DNA of 64,000 nt, taken from assembly GCA_003553565.1 (NCBI GenBank), contig PWER01000018.1, forward strand, positions 1 through 64,000, in the 5' to 3' direction. The notes beneath the pieces were generated by a model. It did not search any database and was not told the DNA's origin. It saw only the letters and a program-made list of their open reading frames with translations. The DNA comes from Nitriliruptoria bacterium (GTDB taxonomy: Bacteria > Actinomycetota > Nitriliruptoria > Euzebyales > Egibacteraceae). This document shows, piece by piece, positions 7,895 through 15,539 of the stretch; the stretch's first letter is position 1, and every line of letters starts with the position of its first letter. A program made the translations under genes and the position numbers.

Positions 7895-8920
7895 GTGCGC
7901 TATAGCGAGCTGGCTCCTGGTCTGCACGTCAGCGAGGTCGGCTTCGGCAACTGGACGGTGACGACCGGCTGGTGGGGTGACTACACGCGGCAGGAGGCGA
8001 TCGACCTGCACCGGGCCGCCTACGACGCCGGCATCACCTTCTTCGACACCTCCAACGCCTACGCCGAGGGCTACGCCGAGGAGGTGCTCGGGCAGGCGCT
8101 GGCCGGAGTGCGCGACGAGGTGGTCATCGCCACCAAGTTCGGCTACGACCTCGAGGCCACCGAGGGGCGCCGCGGCCATCAGGAGCGCCCCCACAAGACC
8201 GATCTCGACAGCGTCCGCGCCGACCTCGAGGCGTCGCTGCGGCGCCTGGGCACCGACCACATCGATCTGTACCAGCTGCACAACCCGCGCTTTGGCCACC
8301 TCGACGACGACGCGCTGTGGGAGCTCCTCGAGCAGCGGCGCCAGGCGGGCGACATCCGTGCGGTCGGCATCGCGCTGGGCCCCAAGATCGGCTGGCGCGA
8401 CGAGGGCCTGCACGGGATGCGCACCCGCGACCTCGACGCGGTGCAGCTGATCCACAACCTGCTGGAGCAGGACCCTGGCCGCGAGCTGCTCGCCGGCGCG
8501 AAGGAGACGGGCACCAAGGGCATCGTCCGCGTGCCCCACTCCTCGGGGATGCTCGAGGGCAACCTGACCGAGGACACCGTGTTCCCCGCCGGCGACCATC
8601 GCCGCCACCGTCCCCGCAGCTGGCTGATCGAGGGCGTGGCCAAGGTTCGGCGGCTGGGCTTCCTCACCGAGCGGCGCACGCTGGGGCAGGCGGCGCTGCT
8701 GTGGCTGCTGGCCGATGACGCCGTGGCGACCACGCTGCCCAACATCTACGGGCGCGAGCAGCTCGAGGAGTTCGCGGCCGCCCCCGAGCGCCCGGCGCTG
8801 ACGCAGGAGGAGCTCGACGCGATCGCGGACCTCTACGCCCGCAACTTCGACGTGACGCCGTTGGCCGACCAGCAGACCAAGATCGCCGACGCCCAGGCGC
8901 AGGAGCCGACCCGCCCATGA
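7895..8920 (+). CDS. Aldo/keto reductase family oxidoreductase
   Basis: This 341-residue (beta/alpha)8 NADPH-dependent oxidoreductase has its catalytic tetrad visible: Asp and Tyr in FFDTSNAYAEGYAEEVLG, Lys in VVIATKFGYD and His in IDLYQLHNP. The GTG at 7895 is chosen because it gives the usual VRYSELAPGLHVSEVGFG opening and has GGAGG at 7880-7884; a longer in-frame GTG exists at 7823. The substrate is unknown. The stop overlaps hemL by 4 bases, so it is coupled to a heme gene. A role in tetrapyrrole or redox metabolism is suggested only by position. Confidence 0.88.
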   Translation: MRYSELAPGLHVSEVGFGNWTVTTGWWGDYTRQEAIDLHRAAYDAGITFFDTSNAYAEGYAEEVLGQALAGVRDEVVIATKFGYDLEATEGRRGHQERPHKTDLDSVRADLEASLRRLGTDHIDLYQLHNPRFGHLDDDALWELLEQRRQAGDIRAVGIALGPKIGWRDEGLHGMRTRDLDAVQLIHNLLEQDPGRELLAGAKETGTKGIVRVPHSSGMLEGNLTEDTVFPAGDHRRHRPRSWLIEGVAKVRRLGFLTERRTLGQAALLWLLADDAVATTLPNIYGREQLEEFAAAPERPALTQEELDAIADLYARNFDVTPLADQQTKIADAQAQEPTRP

Positions 8921-10260
8921 GCGACCACACCGACGCCGCAGCCAGCGCCGCGCTGTACGAGCGCGCTCGCCGTGTGATCCCCGGCGGGGTCAGCTCGCCG
9001 GTGCGCGCGTTCCGCTCGGTCGGCGGGACCCCGCGGTTCATCACCGCCGGGTCCGGCGCCCGGATGACCACCGCCGAGGGCGAGGAGCTCCTCGACTACG
9101 TCTGCTCGTGGGGGCCGCTCATCCTCGGGCACGCTCACCCCGAGGTCGTCGCGGCCGCCCAGGGCGCCCTCGCACGCGGCTCGTCCTACGGCGCGCCGAC
9201 CGAGGCCGAGGTGGCGCTGTGCGAGGAGGTCGTCGACCGGGTGCCCGGCATCGAGCAGGTGCGGCTGGTCAACTCGGGCACCGAGGCGGGCATGAGCGCC
9301 ATCCGCGCCGCCCGCGCGTTCACCGAGCGCGACGTGGTCGTCAAGTTCGCCGGGCACTACCACGGCCACAGCGACGCGCTGCTGGCCAGCGCCGGCTCGG
9401 GCGTGGCCACCTTCGGCCTGCCCGACTCGCCCGGGGTCACCGAGGGCGCGGCACGCGACACGGTGGTGCTGCCGTGGAACGACCGCGAGGCGCTCGAGCG
9501 GGTGTTCGCCGAGCGCGGCCACGAGATCGCGGTGGTCGCCTGCGAGCCGGTCGCGGCCAACATGGGGGTGGTGCCCCCGGTGGCCGGGTTCCTCGAGCTG
9601 CTGCGCGACCTCACCGCGCGTCACGGGTCGCTGCTGCTGTTCGACGAGGTGATGACCGGCTTCCGCGTGGCCCGCGGCGGCATGACCGAGGTCGCCGGCG
9701 TCACCCCCGACCTGTGGGCGTTCGCCAAGGTGCTGGGCGGCGGGTTCCCGCTAGCGGCGTTCGGTGGCCGTCGCGACATCATGAGCCTGCTGGCGCCCGA
9801 GGGGCCCGTCTACCAGTCCGGCACCCTGAGCGGGAACCCCGTGGCGGTGGCCGCCGGCGCGGCCCAGCTGGCCGCGCTGGACAGCGAGGCCTATGCCGAG
9901 CTCGACGCGCTGGCCGACCGCCTGGTCGACGGGCTCGCGCAGGCGTGCCGGGACGCCGGGGTGGGTGCGGCGATCCAGCGCGCCAACAGCCTGTTCAGCA
10001 TGTTCTTCCTGGCCGACACCGACGCGGTGACCGTGCGCGGCATCGGCGCGGTCGACGCGCGCGACCCGCTGGTGGTCGACTTCGCCGACGCCGGGCGCTG
10101 TGACCACGCGCGCTTCGCGTCGTTCTTCCGCGGGATGCTGGCGCGCGGGGTGCACCTGCCACCGTCGGGCTACGAGGCGATCTTCGTGTCGCTGGCCCAC
10201 ACCGAGGCCGACGTGGACGAGACCGTCGCCGCCGCGCGCGCGGTGCTCGGTGCGGACTGA
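8917..10260 (+). CDS. hemL: Glutamate-1-semialdehyde 2,1-aminomutase
   Basis: This 447-residue PLP enzyme isomerises glutamate-1-semialdehyde to 5-aminolevulinate. The N-terminus has the family signature ERARRVIPGGVSSPVRAF. The gating/substrate loop is SYGAPTEAEV, and NSGTEAGMSAIRAARAF binds the PLP phosphate. The Schiff-base lysine is K271 in WAFAKVLGGGFPLAAFGG, followed by YQSGTLSGNPVAVAAG. The ATG overlaps the stop of the aldo/keto reductase (ATGA). HemA, HemL and HemB in one region show that this organism makes aminolevulinate by the C5 route. Confidence 0.96.
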   Translation: MSDHTDAAASAALYERARRVIPGGVSSPVRAFRSVGGTPRFITAGSGARMTTAEGEELLDYVCSWGPLILGHAHPEVVAAAQGALARGSSYGAPTEAEVALCEEVVDRVPGIEQVRLVNSGTEAGMSAIRAARAFTERDVVVKFAGHYHGHSDALLASAGSGVATFGLPDSPGVTEGAARDTVVLPWNDREALERVFAERGHEIAVVACEPVAANMGVVPPVAGFLELLRDLTARHGSLLLFDEVMTGFRVARGGMTEVAGVTPDLWAFAKVLGGGFPLAAFGGRRDIMSLLAPEGPVYQSGTLSGNPVAVAAGAAQLAALDSEAYAELDALADRLVDGLAQACRDAGVGAAIQRANSLFSMFFLADTDAVTVRGIGAVDARDPLVVDFADAGRCDHARFASFFRGMLARGVHLPPSGYEAIFVSLAHTEADVDETVAAARAVLGAD

Positions 10261-10336
10261 GGCGGCCGCGAGGGCTTCGGGAGCGCCGGAGGCGGTCAGA
10301 GGCGCCAGCCGCGGATCACGCGCCCGTCTGGCCCGC

Positions 10337-10342
10337 TAGCCT
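10337..10342 (+). promoter_or_regulatory. -10 element (TAGCCT) of a likely leaderless tlpA transcript
   Basis: TAGCCT ends 7 bases before the ATG at 10350, and no Shine-Dalgarno sequence is present. This is the same spacing as at hemB. Confidence 0.5.
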
Positions 10343-10349
10343 CGCCAGC

Positions 10350-10994
10350 ATGGCAGACCGTGAGGAGCCGTTGCGGGCCGAGACGCCGGCGCGCGTCGCC
10401 CCGCGGGGCGGGCCGCTGGTGCGCACGCTCGGCCTGGCCGTGGTCGTCGTGGCCGCCTTCGTCGGGGGTCTGCTGCTGGTGTCGCTGGGCGAGGACGACG
10501 AGCCCGATGAGGAGGAGCTCGTCGCGGGGCTGGAGCCCGACGAGGACGCCGAGCAGGCCACCCCCGACCGCCTCCCCGACGAGCCGCTGGAGGCCTTCGG
10601 GGACGCCGACGGCGCGATCCACGTCGACGAGGAGTACGCCGGCGAGCCGCTGGTGGTCAACTTCTGGGCCACCTGGTGCGCCCCGTGCGTGGAGGAGATG
10701 CCCGACTTCCAGCAGGTGCACGAGGAGCTGGAGGGCGAGGTGGCGTTCCTCGGCGTCAACGTGCGCGACGCGCCGAGCAACGCCGAGTCGTTCGTCGACG
10801 AGCTCGGCATCACCTACGACCTCGCCGTGGACGAGCCGGGCACCTGGTGGGAGGACGCCGGCGGCTTCGCCATGCCCACCACGCTGTTCGTCGGCCCCGA
10901 CGGCGCGGTCGAGGACAGCCACGCCGGCGTCCTGTCCCGCGAGCAGCTGCGCGAGCGCATCGACGACGCGCTCGGCGTGGACAGCGACGCCTAG
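10350..10994 (+). CDS. Membrane-anchored TlpA/ResA-like thioredoxin
   Basis: This 214-residue protein has one N-terminal membrane anchor (about 24-46), a short acidic linker (about 47-80) and an extracytoplasmic thioredoxin domain of the TlpA type: NFWATWCAPC with C110 and C113, FLGVNVRDAPSN, and the cis-Pro region GFAMPTTLFVG. Such proteins reduce apocytochrome c heme-binding cysteines or receive electrons from CcdA. The gene lies just before the cytochrome bc cluster, and a second such protein is encoded at 16484, so a role in cytochrome c maturation is likely. Confidence 0.88.
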   Translation: MADREEPLRAETPARVAPRGGPLVRTLGLAVVVVAAFVGGLLLVSLGEDDEPDEEELVAGLEPDEDAEQATPDRLPDEPLEAFGDADGAIHVDEEYAGEPLVVNFWATWCAPCVEEMPDFQQVHEELEGEVAFLGVNVRDAPSNAESFVDELGITYDLAVDEPGTWWEDAGGFAMPTTLFVGPDGAVEDSHAGVLSREQLRERIDDALGVDSDA

Positions 10995-11020
10995 CGGGGC
11001 GCGCCGGGGCCTCGCCCCGC
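10994..11020 (+). terminator. GC-rich hairpin after tlpA
   Basis: An 8-bp perfect stem, GCGGGGCG (10994-11001) and CGCCCCGC (11013-11020), starts 1 base after the tlpA stop codon. There is no T-tract. It separates tlpA from the cytochrome bc operon promoter. Confidence 0.6.
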
Positions 11021-11082
11021 GGTGATGATCCGCCAGCGAGGGCCCTTGGTCCTTCGCGGCCGGGGGCCAAGGCCTGTTGCAG

Positions 11083-11112
11083 TTGGCGGTTCTCGGAGCG
11101 ACCGGTTACGCT
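11083..11112 (+). promoter_or_regulatory. Sigma70-like promoter of the cytochrome bc operon
   Basis: TTGGCG (11083-11088) and TACGCT (11107-11112) are separated by 18 bases in the 224-base gap before the gene at 11219. The leader would be about 100 bases. It holds an imperfect inverted repeat CGTGGGTTCTCACG at 11128-11141, just after the expected transcription start. Confidence 0.5.
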
Positions 11113-11218
11113 TCATACGGCCCACATCGTGGGTTCTCACGGACGCGAGAGGGGCTCGTCGGTCGGACCGACGCCAGCGCTCACGCGGCGGAGCACGACG
11201 CAGGAAGGGGTCGCCACC

Positions 11219-11683
11219 GTGGAGTTCGCCGAGCAGTTCTTCGGCGCGCTCCCAGAGGCTGGCAGAGCGCTCTGGGAGCTCGGCGACGGCTGGCGCACGG
11301 TCGGCGTCCTGATCGGTGCGTTCGTGCTGATGGCCGTCTTCGGCTTCCTCGCGCTGCGCTGGCGTGACCGCCACGGGTGGCTGTCGGCGATCCTCGGCGT
11401 CAAGGCCGGGTTCATCGCCTTCTGGCTGGTCTTCGGCATGATCCCCTCGGGCTGGATGTTCTTCGCCGACGGGGAGCGCGACCTGCTGGAGGGCACCCTG
11501 CTGCCCGGTCCGATCGGCCCGTTCGAGGATGCCTACGAGGTGGTGCGCGATCTGGTGACCGTGGGGCTGATGGGGGGGGGCATCATCGCCTTCGGCGTCG
11601 CCGCGGTCTGGCTGCAGAAGCGCTTCCCTCGCAGCGCGTCCCCCGACGACGACCGCGAGCCCGTCACCGGCGGCTACCGCTGA
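11219..11683 (+). CDS. Unknown membrane protein leading the cytochrome bc operon
   Basis: This 154-residue protein has three predicted membrane segments: about 27-46 (VGVLIGAFVLMAVFGFLALRW), 58-82 (WLSAILGVKAGFIAFWLVFGMIP) and 114-135 (LVTVGLMGGGIIAFGVAAVWL). Acidic loops and a short charged C-terminus surround them. The GTG at 11219 has GGAAGGGG 8 bases upstream. It has no heme motif or conserved cysteines, and I do not recognise it. Being first in the operon with cytochrome b, subunit IV, Rieske and cytochrome c, it may be an extra subunit or assembly factor of that complex. Confidence 0.75.
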   Translation: MEFAEQFFGALPEAGRALWELGDGWRTVGVLIGAFVLMAVFGFLALRWRDRHGWLSAILGVKAGFIAFWLVFGMIPSGWMFFADGERDLLEGTLLPGPIGPFEDAYEVVRDLVTVGLMGGGIIAFGVAAVWLQKRFPRSASPDDDREPVTGGYR

Positions 11684-11753
11684 TGCGCCGCGTGCGCACG
11701 CGCGCTGCGGTGGCGCCAGGCCCACGTGGAGCACGGAGAGAGGACACGCGACG

Positions 11754-12521
11754 GTGAGCAGGATCCCGAGCGCCGAAGATGTCAAGCGCGGCGTGCAGGA
11801 CAGCGTCGTCTGGAGGTCGATCTTTCGGCCCGGGTCGATCTACCGCAGCGGCTACCGCGACACCTCACGCGACCGCGCGCTGGCGGCGATGAACAACGTG
11901 CTGTACCACCTGCACCCGGTGAAGGTGAAGCGGCACGGGCTCAAGCTGTCCTACACCTACTGCCTGGGTGGCTCGAGCTTCTTCCTCTTCATCGTGCTCA
12001 CCGTCACGGGCATCTTCCTGATGTTCTTCTACACGCCCGCGGCGGGCACCGGCACCGAGCTGGCCTACGCCGACATGCAGCAGCTGACCACCTCGGTCCC
12101 CTTCGGCGAGCTCGTGCGCAACATGCACCGCTGGTCGGCGCACCTGATGGTGCTGACCACGTTCCTGCACATGGCGCGGGTCTTCTACCACGGCGCCTAC
12201 AAGCCCCCGCGCGAGTTCAACTGGGTCGTGGGGGTGATCCTGCTGCTGCTGACGCTCCTGCTGGCCTTCACCGGCTATCTCCTGCCGTGGGACCAGCTGG
12301 CGCTGTGGGCGATCGTCGTGGGCGCCGACATCGCCGGGTTCACCCCGGTGTTCGGCGAGGAGGTGCGCTTCCTGCTGCTCGGCGGTGCCGAGGTCGGACC
12401 CGACACCCTGCTGCGCTGGTACGTGCTGCACGTGCTGGCCCTGCCGTTCGTGCTGACCATCTTCCTGGCGGTCCACTTCTGGAGGATCCGCAAGGACGGC
12501 GGCATATCGGGGCCGTTGTGA
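11754..12521 (+). CDS. qcrB: Cytochrome b (b6-type, N-terminal half) of the menaquinol-cytochrome c reductase
   Basis: This 255-residue membrane protein corresponds to cytochrome b6, i.e. only the heme-carrying half of cytochrome b. The axial histidine pairs are H125/H139 (13 residues between) and H226/H241 (14 between). The 14-residue spacing is the b6-type pattern. C70 in TYCLGG aligns with the cysteine that binds the extra heme c in b6f and Firmicutes complexes. LPWDQLALWA follows in the third helix region. The start is a GTG with GGAGAGAGGA upstream. The quinone here should be menaquinone, made by the men genes in this window. Confidence 0.93.
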   Translation: MSRIPSAEDVKRGVQDSVVWRSIFRPGSIYRSGYRDTSRDRALAAMNNVLYHLHPVKVKRHGLKLSYTYCLGGSSFFLFIVLTVTGIFLMFFYTPAAGTGTELAYADMQQLTTSVPFGELVRNMHRWSAHLMVLTTFLHMARVFYHGAYKPPREFNWVVGVILLLLTLLLAFTGYLLPWDQLALWAIVVGADIAGFTPVFGEEVRFLLLGGAEVGPDTLLRWYVLHVLALPFVLTIFLAVHFWRIRKDGGISGPL

Positions 12522-12567
12522 TGCCAGCACCGGGATCTGCGCCGCGGCGTCGCGGGAGGACGTGCTG

Positions 12568-13386
12568 ATGGCCGAGGGACAGCCGATCGATCAGCAGGTC
12601 TACGACGACCTCATCGCTCGGGGCAAGAGCGAGCGCGTGGCGCTGGCCAAGGCCCGGGCCGCTGCGGTGCGCAAGCAGCGCCAGGCCGAGCCCGACGAGA
12701 CCACCACCTCCACCACCGAGCGCGCCCAGGGAGGCGTCCCGGCCGCCAGCGAGCCCGCTGGCGGCCGGGACCCCGAGGGCGCCGGCCAGCCCGCCCGCGG
12801 GGCCCTGACCGCCGAGCAGCGTCGCGAGCGGGTGCAGCAGGCGCTGGCCGGCGGCGGTCAGGACGGCAACGGCAACGGCCACGGCGGGCCGGGCGGGCCG
12901 CGACGCCAGATGCCGCTCGCCCCGCCCTCGGGCGTGCAGCAGATCAAGGGCAAGCAGGAGGACAAGGTCTACACCTGGCCCCACCTGATCGCCAGCGAGT
13001 TCGTCGCGCTGCTGACGATCCTGGCGTTCCTGGTGGTGTTCAGCTCGCTGGTCGACGCCCCGCTGCAGGAGCTCGCCAACCCGACCGAGTCGCCGAACCC
13101 CGCCAAGGCGCCCTGGTACTTCCTGGGGCTGCAGGAGCTGCTGCTGTACTTCCACCCGATGGTGGCCGGCGTGACGCTGCCGGGGGTGATGGCCGCGGGG
13201 CTCATCGCCCTGCCCTACCTGGACCGCAACCCGTCCCAGCGCCCGGAGAACCGCAAGACCGCGGTGACGATCTACACCCTGTTCATGGTGTTCTGGGGGA
13301 CGCTGACGATCACCGGCTCGTTCTTCCGCGGTCCGGGGCTCAACTGGGTGTGGCCCTGGGTCGATGGCATCTGGTTCAACCTGTGA
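12568..13386 (+). CDS. Subunit IV-like protein (C-terminal half of cytochrome b) with an added N-terminal motif
   Basis: This 272-residue protein's C-terminal half (about 128-272) is the subunit IV part of a split cytochrome b: a helix at ASEFVALLTILAFLVVFSSL, then PNPAKAPWYFLGLQELLLYF, a helix around VTLPGVMAAGLIAL, and TIYTLFMVFWGTLTITGSF. There is no CxxCH. The first 125 residues are a hydrophilic extension. Residues 8-39 contain YDDLIARGKSERVALAKA, the same motif found twice in NuoI2 and once, degenerate, in NuoC2. A Gly/Asn-rich linker follows. The ATG at 12568 is preferred over the GTG at 12562 because GGAGG (12555-12559) is 8 bases away. Confidence 0.88.
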   Translation: MAEGQPIDQQVYDDLIARGKSERVALAKARAAAVRKQRQAEPDETTTSTTERAQGGVPAASEPAGGRDPEGAGQPARGALTAEQRRERVQQALAGGGQDGNGNGHGGPGGPRRQMPLAPPSGVQQIKGKQEDKVYTWPHLIASEFVALLTILAFLVVFSSLVDAPLQELANPTESPNPAKAPWYFLGLQELLLYFHPMVAGVTLPGVMAAGLIALPYLDRNPSQRPENRKTAVTIYTLFMVFWGTLTITGSFFRGPGLNWVWPWVDGIWFNL

Positions 13387-13498
13387 GGCCCCGCATGACC
13401 CGACGCTCACCAGCGCATGCGACAATCGTGGGCGAGCCGAGCCCAGCGGCCCGCTCCGCGCGCGCCGCACACCGAGCGCACCGAGGAGCTGATCTGCG

Positions 13499-14248
13499 AT
13501 GACCGTCGCGCTGGCACTGCTCACCGTGCTCGCGGCGCTGCTGGTGGTGGCCGGCTGGTGGATCCGCCGGTGCAACCTGGCCACGCGCCCCAGTCCGCTG
13601 GCCGGGCGCGTGGCGCCGGGCTGCGACCTCGGCCAGCAGCTGCTGATGGCCAACAGCGCCCAGGGCCCCATCCAACCGGGCGAGAGCGGCTCCAGGCGCA
13701 GCGGCCCCACCCGACGCGCGTTCCTGCGCAACTCGATGGCCGGTGCGTGGCTGGTGACCCTCGGTGGCTTCGGGGGTGCGACGCTGGCCTATCTGTGGCC
13801 CGATCTCCGTGGCGGGTTCGGCGCCGAGCTCGAGCTCGGCGACCGCGACGAGATCCTGAGCCAGATCCAGGACCAGGGCGCCCCGTTCGAGGATCCGGCC
13901 GGTCGCGCCTACCTGATCGACTACGACCCCGACCTCGACCCCGACGGCGCCTACGCCGAGGTCACCGGCGGGGCGCCGCTGATGGCGCTGTTCTGGACCT
14001 GCCCGCACCTCGGGTGTCGCGTGCCGTTCTGCGAGTCCTCGCAGTGGTTCGAGTGCCCCTGCCACCAGTCCCGCTACAACCGCTGGGGCGAGTGGACCGG
14101 CGGGCCCGCGCCGCGCGGCATGGACCGGTTCCCGTTGGAGGTGACCGACGACGGCCAGGTGATCGTGGACACCTCCGAGATCATCGACGGCCCCTCGCGC
14201 GCGGCGGCGGTCCTGGACCAGCCGCCCGAGGGCGCGAGCTGCCTGTGA
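13499..14248 (+). CDS. qcrA: Rieske iron-sulfur protein of the cytochrome bc complex
   Basis: This 249-residue protein has an unusual N-terminus: a first hydrophobic segment at about 3-22, then a twin-arginine signal (PTRRAFLRNS at 70-79) followed by a second hydrophobic segment (82-98). This suggests Tat export of a double-anchored protein. The [2Fe-2S] ligands are C168 and H170 (CPHLGC) and C186 and H189 (CPCH); C173 and C188 can form the stabilising disulfide. It follows subunit IV after 112 bases with no gene in between. It passes electrons from menaquinol to the diheme cytochrome c encoded next. Confidence 0.93.
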   Translation: MTVALALLTVLAALLVVAGWWIRRCNLATRPSPLAGRVAPGCDLGQQLLMANSAQGPIQPGESGSRRSGPTRRAFLRNSMAGAWLVTLGGFGGATLAYLWPDLRGGFGAELELGDRDEILSQIQDQGAPFEDPAGRAYLIDYDPDLDPDGAYAEVTGGAPLMALFWTCPHLGCRVPFCESSQWFECPCHQSRYNRWGEWTGGPAPRGMDRFPLEVTDDGQVIVDTSEIIDGPSRAAAVLDQPPEGASCL

Positions 14249-14291
14249 CCGCCGCGCCGCGCGCGGGCCGCTGACAGCCCGCCTGCGCCGT

Positions 14292-14355
14292 ACCAGCACC
14301 GACCGTCACCGACCGCACCGGGACCGACCACACCGGCCGCACCCGGACCGACCGC
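14292..14355 (+). repeat. ACCGACC-rich low-complexity stretch
   Basis: The gap between the Rieske gene and the cytochrome c gene is made of imperfect repeats of ACCGACC and CACCGG. It ends just before the AAAGGA ribosome site of the next gene. No stable hairpin or promoter was recognised. Confidence 0.45.
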
Positions 14356-14371
14356 GAAAGGACCCGTCGCA

Positions 14372-15493
14372 GTGGACGCGACCACGCTGACCCTCGGCCT
14401 CCTCGCCCTGGGAGGCGCAGCGATCCTCGGGTTCCTGTACTGGCAGTCGGCCCGTCGGCGCAGCGCGAACGAGAAGGTCCCCCCGGCGATGCGCCCGGCG
14501 TACTCCGACGAGCAGCTGGAGCGCAGCGTCCTCGAGCGGCACATGAGCTGGGGCCTGGTGCTGACGGGGTTCTTCGCCCTGTTCATCCCGCTCTATCTGA
14601 TCTATGACAACAACCGGATCGCTGACGCCACCGACGAGCGGTTCGTCGAGCAGGTCGTGCGCGGCGAGGAGCTGTACCAGGCCAACTGCGCCGAGTGCCA
14701 TGGCGGCAACCTCGCCGGGGGCGCGGCCGCGAGCCCCTTCGAGGGCGACGACGCCTGGCCGGCGCCGGCGCTGGACACCTTCGTGGTGCGCTACGAGGAC
14801 AACCCCAACGTCGACGACATCGAGAGCTTCCTGTGGGAGACGCTCTACTGGGGCCGTCCGGGCTCGCCGATGCCGGCCTACGGCGAGGACGCCGCCGGCC
14901 CGTTCACCGACGAGCAGATCGAGGACGTCAAGGCGTTCATGCTGTTCAACCAGGTCGGTGAGGAGGAGGCCGAGGAGCGCAACGACGAGGAGCCTGACGA
15001 GGACGGCGAGGAAGACGACGACGAGGACGGCGAGGAAGACGACGACGAGGACGCCGACGACGATGATGTCGCGGCCTCGGCCGAGCAGGCCGCGGGCACG
15101 GCCGCCGAGGCCACCGGCGAGGAGCTCTACACCCAGAACTGCATGCGCTGCCACGGCGGCGACCTGCAGGGCTGGGACGGTGAGCAGGCCCGGCCCGGCT
15201 ATCCGCTGATCGGGGTGTTCGAGCGCCACACCTCGATCGGGGTCCTCGGGATCCTGCGCAACGGGATCATCCGCCCCGGCGCCACGATCATGCCGCCCTA
15301 CCAGAACGGCTACCAGAACGAGCGCCTCGAGGACGAGGACCTCGTGGCGATCATCAACTACCTGCGCGAGCGCCAGCCCGAGGATCTCCTGCCCGAGGAG
15401 GAGCGCGAGGAGCGCAGCCTCGAGGAGATCGAGGCCATGGCCGACGACGCCGACGACGCCGACGCCGACGCCGACGACGAGGACGACGCGTGA
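14372..15493 (+). CDS. Membrane-anchored diheme c-type cytochrome of the bc complex
   Basis: This 373-residue protein has two N-terminal membrane segments (about 5-24 and 59-79), a first cytochrome c domain with CAECH (C106, C109, H110) and likely Met ligand M167 (SPMPAY), then a linker (about 196-233) made almost only of Asp and Glu. A second cytochrome c domain has CMRCH (C257, C260, H261) and likely Met ligand M307 (IMPPY). The C-terminus is again Asp/Ala-rich. It fits the cytochrome c1-equivalent electron exit of the complex. Diheme cytochrome c subunits are typical of actinobacterial bc complexes, but here they sit with a split b6-type cytochrome b. The start is a GTG with AAAGGA upstream. 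Confidence 0.9.
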   Translation: MDATTLTLGLLALGGAAILGFLYWQSARRRSANEKVPPAMRPAYSDEQLERSVLERHMSWGLVLTGFFALFIPLYLIYDNNRIADATDERFVEQVVRGEELYQANCAECHGGNLAGGAAASPFEGDDAWPAPALDTFVVRYEDNPNVDDIESFLWETLYWGRPGSPMPAYGEDAAGPFTDEQIEDVKAFMLFNQVGEEEAEERNDEEPDEDGEEDDDEDGEEDDDEDADDDDVAASAEQAAGTAAEATGEELYTQNCMRCHGGDLQGWDGEQARPGYPLIGVFERHTSIGVLGILRNGIIRPGATIMPPYQNGYQNERLEDEDLVAIINYLRERQPEDLLPEEEREERSLEEIEAMADDADDADADADDEDDA

Positions 15494-15539
15494 GGCGCGC
15501 GACGCCGCGCACCCGGTGCACCAGGGAGGACAGGCAGTC

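Noticed and set aside
11128-11141. Possible Rex operator CGTGGGTTCTCACG upstream of the bc operon
   Set aside because: The half-sites are 6 bases apart instead of 8, and the TTCACAA half is not matched. At best it is an unrelated inverted repeat.
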